64,000 nucleotides of DNA from Tepidiphilus margaritifer DSM 15129 (GCF_000425565.1 NZ_KE384397.1:27752-91751); one strand, 5' to 3'; shown: positions 1-8,855, counted from the stretch's first letter. The notes: generated from the sequence alone by a model not told the origin. Numbers and translations: made by a program.

Positions 1-368
1 AACCATCTGAGGGTGGTATCAGATTGATGGGGTGAAGGTGCCCCATCAACCATTAAATCCGTATACCCAAACTTTTTTAGGATATCGTTTTCCTCCTGAA
101 GCTCCGATACTCGGCGTTTCAGGCGGGCAATCTCATCCTGTTCCTGTATTTTCTTTTTGGCGTCTGCTGGCGCCTTCTTGACCCGTTTCATGGTGAACTT
201 TCCTTCACGATATTCCCTTCGCCAGCGTGACAGCATGAAGGGGTGAATATCCAGCGCTTCGGCAACGCTTTTGACGCTGCGGTGGGCCTGGTGACTCCAC
301 TCCACCGCTTTGACTTTGAACTCAGTGCTGTACTGCTGGGTTTTCTTGCCCGTGATCATTTCCGGCAT
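1..368 (-). CDS. IS3-family transposase OrfA, open at the window edge
   Basis: The reading frame starts with ATG at 368 and stays open to base 1, giving about 122 residues. It begins MPEMITGKKTQQYS and has a helix-turn-helix region (VAEALDIHPFMLSRW) followed by a leucine-rich coiled coil (LKRRVSELQEENDILKK), the normal build of IS3-family OrfA, which binds the element ends. After the ENDILKK block the family's usual tail is not recognisable. An A-AAA-AAG heptamer (minus strand, 78 to 72) and a 9-bp stem hairpin (24-32 with 41-49) follow, as in IS3 frameshift signals, but the -1 frame closes within about ten codons. The element is either a diverged type or damaged here. Family assignment is solid; intactness is unknown because the rest lies outside. 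Confidence 0.75.
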   Translation of the reverse strand, partial: MPEMITGKKTQQYSTEFKVKAVEWSHQAHRSVKSVAEALDIHPFMLSRWRREYREGKFTMKRVKKAPADAKKKIQEQDEIARLKRRVSELQEENDILKKFGYTDLMVDGAPSPHQSDTTLRW

Positions 369-451
369 CGGTTTTCTCCCACTGCGGCGTTATCGATGCG
401 TGTCCACTGAACTGGGGGAAGTCCAACGTCGGCTTGAAGCGCTGGTTATGC
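369..451 (-). other. IS3 terminal region joined to a truncated attC site
   Basis: Between the transposase start and the first cassette gene, bases about 400-425 read on the minus strand as TGGACTTCCCCCAGTTCAG, which looks like an IS3-type terminal repeat. It directly abuts GCATAAC (minus strand of 445-451) and the short stretch CAGCGCTTCAAGCCGACG, which look like the first half of an integron attC site. The second half of the site is not present, so the element appears to have inserted into attC. The IS end position is inferred from sequence look alone, since the other terminus is outside the window. Confidence 0.5.
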
Positions 452-826
452 GCGCCCATGCTTGTTTGCCCAGTAGTCATGAACTTTGTTGAACTCCGCC
501 ACCCAGCAAGCTAGTGGATCTTTTGTATTTCTTCCGAGCGACCGAGCCAGCTCGAAGAAGCCGGGGCCAGGCTGCATATCTCCAGATTTGTGGACGACTA
601 TGGCGGTAAGCATGCCGCGACCTGCTTGATCTTCTTCGCTGCTTATTTCTCCGAGAAGATGGAACAGGCGACTGTCATGCGGCTCCAGCCGTAAGGCTGT
701 GATTTGAGCCACTAGCTCAGAGTACGCCATGCGCCCTTTACGTTTTGCGACCTGAACCAAAATGTCTTTGGCTTGCTGTTTCGCAGCGTCCCACTGCGCA
801 CCTTCAAAGCCATACTCATTGAGCAT
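446..826 (-). CDS. Hypothetical protein in an integron cassette
   Basis: A 126-residue protein that I do not recognise. The sequence is soluble-looking, with no signal peptide or membrane segment, and has an aromatic-rich C-terminus (WVAEFNKVHDYWANKHG). I chose the ATG at 826 over the GTG three bases upstream because GGAG lies at good spacing before it. It sits between attC sites in the same orientation as the two following cassette genes, and its stop codon falls at the truncated attC at 445-451, the usual position for a cassette gene. The context says it is a mobile cassette passenger; no function can be inferred. Confidence 0.7.
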   Translation of the reverse strand: MLNEYGFEGAQWDAAKQQAKDILVQVAKRKGRMAYSELVAQITALRLEPHDSRLFHLLGEISSEEDQAGRGMLTAIVVHKSGDMQPGPGFFELARSLGRNTKDPLACWVAEFNKVHDYWANKHGRA

Positions 827-840
827 CACATTTCTCCAAG

Positions 841-940
841 CGCATAACGCTTTTGTTTAGCGGCGACTACGGAGCGCAGCGTAGTAGGCGTCCGGTGTAG
901 GGCCGCCAGGCCCGGAACGCACTACAACAATTTGTTATGC
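841..940 (-). repeat. Integron attC recombination site
   Basis: About 100 bases bounded by GCATAAC (841-847) and GTTATGC (934-940), which are inverted copies of each other, with an imperfect palindromic interior. This is the form of an attC site, which an integron integrase folds and recombines. The acetyltransferase gene stops inside it (922). It shares long stretches with the site at 1471-1569, including ggcgtccggtgtagggccg and ctacaacaatttgtta, so the two come from the same integron lineage. Confidence 0.8.
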
Positions 941-1464
941 AGTGCCAAGTCGTCGCGCGACATTCGATACACGCGCACAGGCCGGGCATGGAACTCTCGA
1001 GTCGTATAGTCTCCGAACCCGACTTTCTCCGTGACCCTGACGGAAGCTGTATGCTCCGGCTCGATAATAACAATTACCGACTCGCAGTGTTTTTGGTCGA
1101 AAGCATACTGGAGAACACCTTTTACAGCTTCTGTCGCATACCCCTGATGCCAGAACCTGCGCGCCAGACGATAACCTAGATTGATTTCTTCAACATCGCC
1201 AATCAACTCCGGCCCAACGCCACAGAAGCCGATAAAATGCCCTGATGCCTTCTCGCACAATGCCCACGGCCCTATTCCATGTGAGGCGTAACACTTAAGG
1301 CACCAATCAACGAACTTTCGGGTAGCTTCTTCGTCGCAAACTCCACGAACGGAGAACTTCATGACTTCCGGATCACTGAGCATTGTGGTGAGCACAGGAA
1401 CGTCTTGATGGGATAGCTTCCTTGCAACCAACCTCTCTGTTTCAAACAATGACACTGTTCTCAC
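922..1464 (-). CDS. GNAT-family N-acetyltransferase (integron cassette)
   Basis: A 180-residue RimJ/RimL-like GNAT acetyltransferase, predicted to move an acetyl group from acetyl-CoA to an amine; the substrate is unknown. It opens with the typical FETERLVARKLSHQDVPVL, has the central IGFCGVG strand, the acetyl-CoA region LARRFWHQGYATEAV and the conserved AsxxV/EKVGF block near the end (ASVRVTEKVGF). The start is GTG at 1464. The C-terminus HNKLL is encoded by the attC site itself, as is usual in gene cassettes. It is the middle cassette of three minus-strand cassettes. Related cassette GNATs include antibiotic acetyltransferases, but nothing in this sequence marks it as one. Confidence 0.85.
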   Translation of the reverse strand: MRTVSLFETERLVARKLSHQDVPVLTTMLSDPEVMKFSVRGVCDEEATRKFVDWCLKCYASHGIGPWALCEKASGHFIGFCGVGPELIGDVEEINLGYRLARRFWHQGYATEAVKGVLQYAFDQKHCESVIVIIEPEHTASVRVTEKVGFGDYTTREFHARPVRVYRMSRDDLALHNKLL

Positions 1465-1470
1465 CCACCG

Positions 1471-1569
1471 CTATAACGCTTTTTGTTTAGCGGCGCACAT
1501 GTAGCGCAGCGAAATGGGCGTCCGGTGTAGGGCCGGAGGCCCGGAACGTACTACAACAATTTGTTAAGT
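1471..1569 (-). repeat. Integron attC recombination site
   Basis: About 99 bases bounded by CTATAAC (1471-1477) and GTTAAGT (1563-1569), with the same interior as the site at 841-940. It separates the GFA-type cassette from the acetyltransferase cassette, and the GFA gene ends inside it (1551). Core AAC and GTT triplets are present; other core positions are degenerate, which is common. Confidence 0.78.
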
Positions 1570-1970
1570 GATTCCAGGCTCTCAGGACCGCCCTCCAATC
1601 GTGCGCACTCAGTGGATTCCTGCTCCCATGGCGCTGCGGATGCTGTATGGAGGTGAACAGAAACCCTTGATACGGCCAGTTCACCGAGCAAACCAGCTGG
1701 AACCCAAACCATCTCGGTGCCCCGCAGGCTATTTGGAACCGGGCTCCCACAACTCGAACAGAAATCGCTCCGGAAACCACTTGGCTTTTGGTGCGTCCGA
1801 ATCTCGCTTTGACCTGAGACCCAACGAAAATTAGAACCCTGCACAAACGTGGCAGCGTTAGCGGCAGCCCCTGTGGCTTTGCGGCATAGCGAGCAGTGAC
1901 ACTGATAGAGATTGCGTATCTCCCCATCAATTTCGAATTTCACGTTTCCGCAGAGACATTCACCTTGCAT
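1551..1970 (-). CDS. GFA (CENP-V) family zinc-binding protein (integron cassette)
   Basis: A 139-residue member of the GFA family (glutathione-dependent formaldehyde-activating enzyme fold). The zinc-binding cysteines are visible: CLCGNVKFEI near residue 5, CHCSLCRK near residue 24 and CSSCGSPV near residue 71. Members bind one or two zinc ions; many have no proven activity despite the formaldehyde label. The final residues (ESLNKLL) are encoded by the attC site, as in the neighbouring acetyltransferase, confirming cassette status. It would be the first cassette after the site at 1987-2089. Family call is firm; the reaction is not. Confidence 0.85.
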   Translation of the reverse strand: MQGECLCGNVKFEIDGEIRNLYQCHCSLCRKATGAAANAATFVQGSNFRWVSGQSEIRTHQKPSGFRSDFCSSCGSPVPNSLRGTEMVWVPAGLLGELAVSRVSVHLHTASAAPWEQESTECARLEGGPESLESLNKLL

Positions 1971-1986
1971 CGATCAATCCTTTGAC

Positions 1987-2089
1987 ACTTAACGCCAAAG
2001 CTCAGCCGCCGCCGGAGTGCGCGAAGCGCACGGAGGGAACCCAAAGCACGACAGTGCTTTGGGCGGTCGGCTGCAGCGCCTTGTTGGGC
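1987..2089 (-). repeat. Integron attC recombination site
   Basis: A 103-base site bounded by ACTTAAC (1987-1993) and GTTGGGC (2083-2089), both matching the attC core consensus. The interior carries nested inverted repeats (for example gtgcgcgaagcgcac and ccaaagcacgacagtgctttgg). Its interior differs from the two other sites, so this cassette came from another source. No integrase gene or attI is visible in the window. Confidence 0.8.
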
Positions 2090-2268
2090 AAAGGCAACAG
2101 GTGTCAACCGATCGTCGATGCTGCCAACGACCTACCCAAGCCATGCCGCTCGCACCATGAAAAAGCGGACATTTTCGTTGACAAACGCGATAAAAAGCTA
2201 ACAATAAATGTCGACCAGATACTCCACACAATAGTGACTTGGTTTATAGACAACAGGATTCTCAAGCT

Positions 2269-2847
2269 ATGATCAAGTGGTACGACAAACACCATCGATT
2301 TAAACCGGTTATCATAGTATGGCTGACTTCTATCAGCCTACTTTTGATCCAAGGATGTGCGCTAACCCAAGAAAATAAACGAATAAATATAAACTATAAA
2401 TCCCTTCACATCGCATTGCCAAAAGAAGGGCTTTTTTCAATAACAAAAACATCAGATTTAATCGCGCTGGAGTATGTTAATGGCAATGTAGTCGCATTAT
2501 CTTACTTTCCATGTGCGACGCCAGGAGATAATATCGAAATTGCCGCGTCTGCGTGGTTCGAGTTTCTTTTTGGGACAGGCTATGAACTTGATGACTACGT
2601 AAAAAAAATATTACCTATAGAAGAAATAAGACGAATAAGGTGGCAATTCGTAGTGTCGACTAAAACAGTGACACGTGATCATACACGAATCTACTGGCTT
2701 AATTACAAGGCTCAAGCGCCGATAGATGCAAGAATCCTTATAGTTAGCGGGGGTCACTCCGAAAGCTATTACGAGGTAGTTTACAAAGGCGACCAGAAAT
2801 ATCCTATAGAAGAAATAGTTGAGTCTATTAACCTAAGTAAGAACTAG
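2269..2847 (+). CDS. Putative lipoprotein of unknown function, AT-rich
   Basis: A 192-residue protein with a lipoprotein signal: basic start MIKWYDKHHRFK, hydrophobic stretch VIIVWLTSISLLL and lipobox IQGC, with Cys30 as the predicted lipidated residue. It is therefore likely exported and anchored in a membrane. The mature part has no motif I recognise. The start at 2269 is preferred to an upstream one at 2239 because it places the signal peptide correctly. Codon use and base composition are strikingly AT-rich compared with both flanks, and it runs opposite to the integron cassettes, so it was probably acquired separately. I found no attC downstream of it. Confidence 0.7.
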   Translation: MIKWYDKHHRFKPVIIVWLTSISLLLIQGCALTQENKRININYKSLHIALPKEGLFSITKTSDLIALEYVNGNVVALSYFPCATPGDNIEIAASAWFEFLFGTGYELDDYVKKILPIEEIRRIRWQFVVSTKTVTRDHTRIYWLNYKAQAPIDARILIVSGGHSESYYEVVYKGDQKYPIEEIVESINLSKN

Positions 2848-3023
2848 AAAATAAGCACAATAATCCAAACTGCTGCTAATAAGATTAACGCTAGCATCAG
2901 GTCCTTCCTAAAAGACCACCTTAAAACTTCGCTCACTAAACTAGAAACTTTGTTTATGAGGTATAAGAGCCCAAAGTCATCCATCTACAAAATACGCCTC
3001 TGTGTGGGTGCGTTAAATACCTA
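2848..3023. other. AT-rich gap with no gene seen
   Basis: A short AT-rich stretch between the lipoprotein gene and the first IS5 copy. I see no coding frame with family features and no clear terminator. It probably belongs to the same foreign segment as the lipoprotein gene. Confidence 0.4.
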
Positions 3024-4317
3024 GGGAAACCTCGATCAACCCCCGTTTTCCGGGGAATTTGGGGTGAAGCAGACTCTTCATGACATCCGGCACTGAATTC
3101 CACTCGATTTCCCCCCGTTTTGGCCGCTCGTTGCGGCCTCGTGCCCCGGTTTTTTCCTGCCCACGGCCGCTTTGGGCACACTGCGGCCGTGGGCAGGCCT
3201 CACCAGGGGATGGCGTTGGACTTCACGAGCCACACCGTGCGCCGGATGTTGTAGCAGGCAGCCATCAGGGTGAGGGCAAAGTCGGCTCTGGCCTGTCCGA
3301 TGGTGCGGATCATCTTGCCGCCCATGGCTTCGATGGCAGCGAACACGTGCTCGACCCGCGCACGCACGCGGGCAATGCGCGTGTTGCGCGCTTTCTGCCG
3401 CTTGGGCAGTGGCCGGTGGGGCTTGGCCTTGCGCTGGATCTGCGGCCGGTAGCCTTTGGCCTGCAGCGATTCCTCTCGCTCCTTGCTCGCGTAGCCCCGG
3501 TCGGCGTAGACGTCGCTCGCGGCAGGTGTTGCCCGAGTCGAGCAGCTCCTCGAAGTGCTGGCTGTCGTGGGTGCTGGCCGTGTCGGTCTTCAGGCGCCGG
3601 ATGAGCTTGTGCTTGCGATCGACACAGACCGAAAGTTTGTAGCCGTAGTAGCTCTTGCCGTGTTTCTTGGTCCAGGTGGCATCCAGGTCTTTTTGACGGC
3701 GTTTGGCCGGCTTCCACCCGCGGGGCATGGCACGTTGTTCCACGATCTCCTGCTCTTCCCGAGTGAAGTGCTGACGGGGAGCGCGCTACCGGCGTCGCAT
3801 CCACGATCTGCCCACCCCGGGCGATATAGCCCTTGCGTTCGATTTGGCGCTTCACCGCCTCGAACAGGGCTTGCGCCCCTGCAGCTCCGATGCGGTTCTC
3901 GAACAGCCAGATCGTGGTGCGATCGGGAATCGTACGCGAATGCTCCAGCCCACAAAAGCGCTTGAAACTCGTCCGATCAAGGAGCTGGTACTCCATCTGC
4001 TCGTCCGAGAGCCCATAGAGACGCTTCAACACCACGATACGCACCATCGTCTCGATCGGATAGGGCGGCCGTCCGCCTTTGGACTGATCCTTCGAGGGAA
4101 AAATCTTCTCCACTTCCGCCGCCAGCGCCGCAAAGTCGATCACCGAGTCCATCTCCTGCAGGGGATCGCCCAAGCGATCGAGCTTGGCGCGATGTTCTTC
4201 TGCGGCAAAGAGGTCGGGCTGGATCGCGGTGCGGCGCGTCATGGTTCGGGCTCCTCTCGACTCAGGACAGAGGAATTTTATCAGAGGCCGGGGGTGGAGG
4301 GGTTTTTCGAGGTGCCC
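3024..4317 (-). mobile_element. IS5-family element, copy 1 (complete ends)
   Basis: About 1,294 bases with imperfect terminal repeats. The left end on the minus strand is GGGCACCTCGAAAAACCCC (near 4317) and the other end reads GGGAAACCTCGATCAACCCC (from 3024). It is nearly identical to the copy at 13355-14649, which lies in the opposite orientation. A strong hairpin (CCCACGGCCGC with GCGGCCGTGGG) follows the transposase gene near 3160-3195. It sits about 75 bases upstream of thiI. No clear target duplication is visible. Confidence 0.9.
3200..4242 (-). pseudogene. IS5-family transposase with two frameshifts
   Basis: The frame from 4242 gives an intact N-terminus (MTRRTAIQPDLFAAEEH, then the IS5-typical SRTIPDRTTIWLFENRIG) as far as GGQIVDATPV. 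The frame then shifts to one encoding MPRGWKPAKRRQKDLDATW and HDSQHFEELLDSG, and shifts again to DVYADRGYASKE and the end KSNAIPW at 3200. Each shift is explained by one extra base (near GTAGCGCGCT and AACACCTGCC). The DDE catalytic domain is thus split over three frames. Both single-base changes are shared with the copy at 13430. Without two frameshifts by the ribosome no full protein is made. Confidence 0.85.
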
Positions 4318-4391
4318 TCGATCTCCCGCAGCGACACGCTTCGCCGGTTGCACTGCTAGAATCGCCCCTTCCCTTTCCCGACCATCCCCGC

Positions 4392-5864
4392 ATGCGTTTC
4401 CTCCTCAAGCTCTCCCCCGAGATCATCATCAAGAGCACCTCGGTGCGCAAGACGATGACCAAGATCCTCGCCGACAACGTGCGGCGTCTGGCCGAGAAAG
4501 ACGGCATCGCCTGCCGCGTGCGCCGATTCTGGGACAAGATCGAAGTCGAAGTGGCCGACGAGGACGGCGCGCGGCTGCAGCGGCGGCTGTGCGACACCCC
4601 CGGCATCGATCTCGTGCTGCGCGTGCGCGAGCTCCCTTTGTCCGAAGTCTCGCCGCAGGCGGTGGCGCAAGCCGTGGCCGCGGTCGCCGCGCCCTGGGTG
4701 GCCGGCAAGACCTTTGCCGTACGCGCCAAGCGCAAGGGGCGGCATGCCTTCACCTCGCTCGAACTCGAACGCACGGCGGGCACCGCGCTCCTTGCCGCTG
4801 CTCCCAGGGCCAAGGTCGATCTCACGCACCCCGAGGTGACGGTGGCGATCGAACTCGCCGGCGACGTGCTCGAGCTCGTGGAGGCACGGGAACGGGGGTT
4901 GGGCGGTTTTCCACTCGGCGCGCAGGGCGAAGCGCTCGCCCTCGTCTCCGGCGGGTTCGACTCGAGCGTGGCCGCCTTCCTCATGCTGCGCCGGGGAATC
5001 AAGACGCACTTCGTCTTCTTCGACCTGGGCGGAGCCGAGCACGAGGCGGCCGTGCAGCAAGTGTGCCACTACCTGTGGCAACGCTACGCCCGTTCGCATT
5101 CGGTGCTCTTCGTCTCCGTGCCCTTCGGCGAGGTGATCGAGCGGCTGCTCTCCGACGTGCGTGAAGGCTACATGGGCGTGATGCTCAAGCGCCTGATGCT
5201 GATGGCCGCCTCTCGCCTGGCCGACGAGCTCGGGCTCGACGCGCTGGTGACCGGCGAGAGCCTCGCCCAGGTCTCGAGCCAGACGCTGAGAAACCTCGCC
5301 CTCATCGACCGGGCCACCGACAAGCTGGTGGTGCGCCCGGTGGTGGCGCTACACAAGAACGAAATCATCGCCTGGGCCGAGCGCATCGGCACGCGCTCTT
5401 TTGCCGAGCACCTGCCGGAACACTGCGCCGTCATCTCCAGGCGGCCGGTGATCCACGGCTCCTTCGAGCGGCTCGCCGAGCTGGAGCAGAACTTCGACTT
5501 CACGGTGCTCGACCGGGCGCTCGCCGCGCGCAAAACCTGGAAAATCGAGGCGCTCGCCACGCCTCCCGAAGCCGGTGAGGCGCTGCCTGTCGTGACACGC
5601 AAAGCCCCCGGCGAGCTCCTCATCGACATCCGCCCCCCCGAGCTCGCCGACGAAGCGCCGCTGCCCGAGGCCGATCTGGTGATCCCTTTCTTCGCCCTGC
5701 GCGAAGCCACCTTGCCCGAGGCGCAGCGCTATCTGCTCTACTGCGACCGCGGGCTGCTGAGCCAGTGGCACGGCCGGGCGCTCGCCGAGCGCGGGCTGGA
5801 CGTGGCGGTGTATCAGCCGGCGCGCGCCGGTATAGTGGCCCCCGAATTTGAGACACCGGTTTAA
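4392..5864 (+). CDS. thiI: tRNA 4-thiouridine synthase / thiazole sulfur carrier ThiI
   Basis: A 490-residue ThiI with rhodanese extension. It adenylates uridine 8 of tRNA and delivers sulfur, and with ThiS serves thiazole synthesis. Domains in order: N-terminal ferredoxin-like and THUMP region (about 1-170), PP-loop ATP site SGGFDSS (186-192), the conserved Cys345 in EHCAVISRRP, and a C-terminal rhodanese domain with Cys451 in YLLYCDRGLLSQ. The natural end is lost: after QPARA the last 11 codons come from the left terminus of an IS3-type element (from 5831). A second copy of the 3' end with the natural-looking end QPARSA lies at 22812-23056. Enzyme activity is probably kept, since only the extreme tail is changed. 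thiS and thiG lie far away at 46.4 kb. Confidence 0.95.
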   Translation: MRFLLKLSPEIIIKSTSVRKTMTKILADNVRRLAEKDGIACRVRRFWDKIEVEVADEDGARLQRRLCDTPGIDLVLRVRELPLSEVSPQAVAQAVAAVAAPWVAGKTFAVRAKRKGRHAFTSLELERTAGTALLAAAPRAKVDLTHPEVTVAIELAGDVLELVEARERGLGGFPLGAQGEALALVSGGFDSSVAAFLMLRRGIKTHFVFFDLGGAEHEAAVQQVCHYLWQRYARSHSVLFVSVPFGEVIERLLSDVREGYMGVMLKRLMLMAASRLADELGLDALVTGESLAQVSSQTLRNLALIDRATDKLVVRPVVALHKNEIIAWAERIGTRSFAEHLPEHCAVISRRPVIHGSFERLAELEQNFDFTVLDRALAARKTWKIEALATPPEAGEALPVVTRKAPGELLIDIRPPELADEAPLPEADLVIPFFALREATLPEAQRYLLYCDRGLLSQWHGRALAERGLDVAVYQPARAGIVAPEFETPV

Positions 5865-6013
5865 GCTGTCGTCCAAAGAGGACGATGACATGAGCGAAGG
5901 CAAGAAGCGCAAGGTGCATCGCTCAGCGTTCAAGACGAAAGTAGGGCTGGAAGCGCTCAGAGGGGTAAAGAGGCTCAACGAGATCGGGCAGCACTACGGC
6001 GTGCATCCAGTTC
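5831..6013 (+). pseudogene. IS3-type left end with truncated orfA
   Basis: The left terminus TATAGTGGCCCCCGAATTTG starts at 5831. An orfA start follows at 5890 (MSEGKKRKVHRSAFKTKVG), a typical IS3-family OrfA N-terminus with the beginning of its helix-turn-helix (LNEIGQHYGVHPV). Homology stops near 6013, where unrelated sequence begins. A matching right terminus is found 17 kb away at 22785-22809, so this is one half of a split element. About 41 codons of orfA remain. Confidence 0.8.
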
Positions 6014-6140
6014 ATGTTGATGAACCTGCTCGAAGCAGCCAATCCCAATCCCCAGATCCGCTTTCATGCGACCGACTTCAAGCCCTCCCACATCGCCGGC
6101 GCCCGCGCCTTGGCTGCAGAGGCCGGCCTGCAAGACGCAA
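6014..6140 (+). pseudogene. SAM-dependent methyltransferase fragment
   Basis: A stretch of about 40 codons reads NPQIRFHATDFKPSHIAGAR followed by ALAAEAGLQD. This resembles the motif I/II region of class I SAM methyltransferases (acidic residue ending strand 2, then a helix). It has no start region, and the frame loses resemblance after about 6140. It is joined directly to the truncated IS3 orfA. It looks like an internal piece left from a deletion; no product is expected. Confidence 0.45.
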
Positions 6141-6252
6141 TCGTCCCCATCCGTACCTGGCCCCTCATGCGGCGATTGGACAATCCGGTCATGGCTGCCC
6201 ATAATGTGCGATGCAGCACGGACCGTTTTTCCCACCGATCGAGGAAATCGCC

Positions 6253-7095
6253 ATGAGTGACACCACAGCGTACGTGCCACCAAAGGTCTGGAAGTATTGC
6301 GCGCCCTCGGGTGGCCGATTCGCCAGTATCAACCGCCCGAGCGCCGGCCCCACCCATGACAAACCGTTGCCGGTGGGCAAGCATCCGCTGCAGCTCTATT
6401 CGCTGGCCACCCCAAACGGCGTGAAAGTCACCATCATGCTCGAGGAGTTGCTCGCCCTCGGCCATGCCTGTGCCGAGTACGACGCCTGGCTGATCCGCAT
6501 CAGCGAAGGCGAGCAGTTCTCCAGTGGCTTCGTCGAGATCAATCCAAACTCGAAGATTCCGGCGCTCGTCGATCGCAGCGGCGCAAAGCCACTACGCGTG
6601 TTCGAGTCCGGCTCGATCCTCCTCTACTTGGCCGAGAAGTTCGGTGCCTTCCTGCCCACCGACACGGCTGGACGCACCGAGACCCTAAACTGGCTGTTCT
6701 GGCAGGTGGGTTCGGCCCCCTTAGTGGGCGGCGGCTTTGGTCACTTCTACGCCTACGCACCGGAAAAATACGAGTACCCCATCAACCGCTATGCCATGGA
6801 GACCAAGCGCCAGCTCGACGTGCTCGATCGCCTGCTGGCCGAGCGTCGCTACATCGTCGGCGATGACTACACCATTGCCGACATGGCCATCTGGCCATGG
6901 TATGGCGCTCTGGTGTGCGGCGAGCTCTACCAGGCGGCCGAATTCCTCTCGGTGCAAGACTACAGACACGTACAGCGCTGGGCCGCCGAGATCGCCACAC
7001 GCCCCGCCGTGATCCGCGGACGCAAGGTCAACCGCACCTGGGGCGAAGAGGACGAGCAAGTACCAGAGCGCCACGATGCCTCGGACTTGGGCTAA
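6253..7095 (+). CDS. yghU: YghU-like glutathione S-transferase family protein
   Basis: A 280-residue protein of the YghU/Nu-class GST family, which reduce disulfides or peroxides with two bound glutathiones. Visible marks are the N-terminal extension [19 protein letters not shown], the family signature [18 protein letters not shown] at the start of the thioredoxin-like domain, [12 protein letters not shown] and [16 protein letters not shown] (glutathione site), and a C-terminal helical domain with [14 protein letters not shown]. The ATG at 6253 is chosen because the family starts this way; the frame opens 42 bases earlier. Length matches the roughly 288-residue E. coli protein. It heads a series of redox and detoxification genes in the island. 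Confidence 0.9.
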   Translation: MSDTTAYVPPKVWKYCAPSGGRFASINRPSAGPTHDKPLPVGKHPLQLYSLATPNGVKVTIMLEELLALGHACAEYDAWLIRISEGEQFSSGFVEINPNSKIPALVDRSGAKPLRVFESGSILLYLAEKFGAFLPTDTAGRTETLNWLFWQVGSAPLVGGGFGHFYAYAPEKYEYPINRYAMETKRQLDVLDRLLAERRYIVGDDYTIADMAIWPWYGALVCGELYQAAEFLSVQDYRHVQRWAAEIATRPAVIRGRKVNRTWGEEDEQVPERHDASDLG

Positions 7096-7180
7096 TTGGG
7101 ACAATGGGTTCGAGGGTGTAAGATCACGGTGCGCCACGCCTTGCAAAGGCACGCTGCGCTGGTGCGAAACCTCGTCTGAT

Positions 7181-7480
7181 ACCCCGGCGCAGCTCGCGCT
7201 GGCTTGGGTGTTGGCGCAGGGCGAGGACATCGTGCCCATCCCCGGCACCAAGCGCCGCGCACGGCTGGAGGAGAACGTCAAGGCGCTGGAGGTACGGCTG
7301 AGCGCCGAGGATCTGGCGCGCATCGACCGCATCCTGCCGCCCGGCGCCGCCGTCGGGGAGTCGCCAATCGCTGGCGGGCTGAAAATCCCGAGGGAGCGCT
7401 CGAGGACGCCGGCTGGGCAGCGAACGCTTATTTCCAACCCTGATTCGCTCGACGGATCACTTTCACCGGCACGGGGCTGA
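7181..7480 (+). pseudogene. Aldo/keto reductase C-terminal remnant
   Basis: Only the end of an aldo/keto reductase is present: [20 protein letters not shown], then [16 protein letters not shown] and [18 protein letters not shown]. These are the conserved NADPH-binding last strand and helix. The catalytic Asp-Tyr-Lys-His part is missing. The open frame starts at 7076 without family similarity. It lies between the YghU-like gene and an intact SDR gene, both oxidoreductases, and is best read as a deletion relic. Confidence 0.75.
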
Positions 7481-7510
7481 CCCGGTACCGGTCCGACAAA
7501 GGGGTAGACG

Positions 7511-8251
7511 ATGAACGAGAACATCCGGGGAAAAATCGTGGTAATCACCGGCGCGAGCAGCGGCCTGGGCGAGGCGACGGCGCGCCGACTAGCCGCCGAG
7601 GGCGCCATCGTGGTGCTCGGTGCGCGGCGGCTCGAGCGCATCCAAGCGCTAGCGGCCGAACTGGGCGGCGAGGAGAAGGCGCTGGCCCTGCGAACCGATG
7701 TGACCGACCGTGGTCAGGTGGAGGCGCTGGTCAACGCCGCGGTGCAGCGCTACGGGCGGGTCGACGCCATACTCAACAACGCCGGCCTGATGCCCCATTC
7801 ACCGCTGGAGCGGCTCAAGGTCGATGACTGGGATCGCATGATCGACGTGAACATCAAGGGCGTCCTGTACGGTATCGCTGCGGCCCTGCCACACATGATC
7901 CGCCAGCGATCCGGACACATCCTCAACGTCGCTTCCGTCGCTGGCCACAAGGTGCGCGCCGGCAGCACGGTCTACTCGGCCACCAAGCACGCGGTGCGCG
8001 TGATTTCCGAAGGTCTGCGCCAGGAAGTGAAGCCCTACGGCATTCGTACCACCATCCTCTCCCCCGGTGCGGTGGCCACCGAGTTGCCGAACAGCATCAC
8101 CGAGCCGGATGTGGCGGAGAACGTCCGCAAGCTCTACGAGATCGCCATTCCTGCCGATGCCTTCGCCCGGGCCGTGCTCTTCGCGATGAGCCAGCCGGAC
8201 GACGTGGACATCAACGAGATCCTGTTTCGCCCCACCGCGCAGGAATACTGA
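7511..8251 (+). CDS. SDR-family NAD(P)-dependent oxidoreductase
   Basis: A 246-residue classical short-chain dehydrogenase. The coenzyme motif TGASSGLG is at 13-20, NNAG at 89-92, catalytic Ser142 in NVASVAG, and Tyr155 and Lys159 in YSATKHA. An Arg in GARRLER after strand 2 suggests NADP(H) preference. It is close to the YdfG-like SDR group that reduces hydroxy acids or small ketones, but the substrate cannot be read from sequence. A short ribosome site (AAAGGGG) lies upstream. It follows an aldo/keto reductase remnant and precedes a SelW-like gene. Confidence 0.9.
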   Translation: MNENIRGKIVVITGASSGLGEATARRLAAEGAIVVLGARRLERIQALAAELGGEEKALALRTDVTDRGQVEALVNAAVQRYGRVDAILNNAGLMPHSPLERLKVDDWDRMIDVNIKGVLYGIAAALPHMIRQRSGHILNVASVAGHKVRAGSTVYSATKHAVRVISEGLRQEVKPYGIRTTILSPGAVATELPNSITEPDVAENVRKLYEIAIPADAFARAVLFAMSQPDDVDINEILFRPTAQEY

Positions 8252-8347
8252 GACTGAGGTCTTTGCGCCGAGGCATCAACCCGGCGGGTGATTCGCTCGC
8301 CGCCGAGCACCAGGCCTTGCCGTCTCGTCCGTTTCAAGGGAGCCGCC

Positions 8348-8632
8348 ATGACCACCCGCAAACCGCAAATCGTCATCACCTATTGCACCCAGTGCCAGTG
8401 GCTGCTGCGGGCCGCCTGGCTTGCCCAGGAACTGTTATCCACCTTTGCCGACGACCTCGGGCGGGTGGTTCTGGAGCCGGGCACCGGCGGGGTGTTCCGC
8501 ATCACCTGTGACGGCGAGCAAATCTGGGAGCGCCAGGCCGACGGCGGCTTCCCCGAGGCGAAGGTGCTCAAGCAGCGCGTCCGTGACCGCATCGCTCCGG
8601 GCCGTGACCTCGGCCATAACGACCGCCACTGA
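8348..8632 (+). CDS. SelT/SelW/SelH (Rdx) family thioredoxin-like protein
   Basis: A 94-residue protein with the Rdx-family opening IVITYCTQCQWLLRAAWLAQ. The redox motif is CTQC, the cysteine form of the selenoprotein W motif (CxxU). The remaining fold follows the family: a middle VVLEPGTGGVFRI strand region and a C-terminal FPEAKVLKQRVRD helix. Members are thought to act in thiol redox. The start at 8348 is chosen by the family N-terminus. It is separated from the convergent arsH gene by about 220 bases in which I see no gene. Confidence 0.85.
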   Translation: MTTRKPQIVITYCTQCQWLLRAAWLAQELLSTFADDLGRVVLEPGTGGVFRITCDGEQIWERQADGGFPEAKVLKQRVRDRIAPGRDLGHNDRH

Positions 8633-8855
8633 ACGCGCTGCAGGAGTGCCAAGGGACAGCATGGAGAGCACCAACGTATTTTCTCGTCTGCATGGTACCG
8701 GCCGGTGCAAAGGGCCATGTGGCAGTGGCGCCGCTCGACGAATTCCGTGTGGGAGGACTGGTGCGCGATCGGCCCACCGAAAGAAGTCCGGCTCAAGCGC
8801 AGGAACGACAGAAAGACGCGCCCGGCCCCGTGGCGCTTGATGGGCGGCTCGGGCC

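Noticed and set aside
1982..2272. Plus-strand open frame of 96 codons
   Set aside because: It lies almost wholly in the attC site at 1987-2089 and its flank; no family features and unlikely composition.
8633..8855. Open frames between the SelW-like gene and arsH
   Set aside because: Several overlapping frames exist, none with a ribosome site or recognisable domain; treated as spacer.
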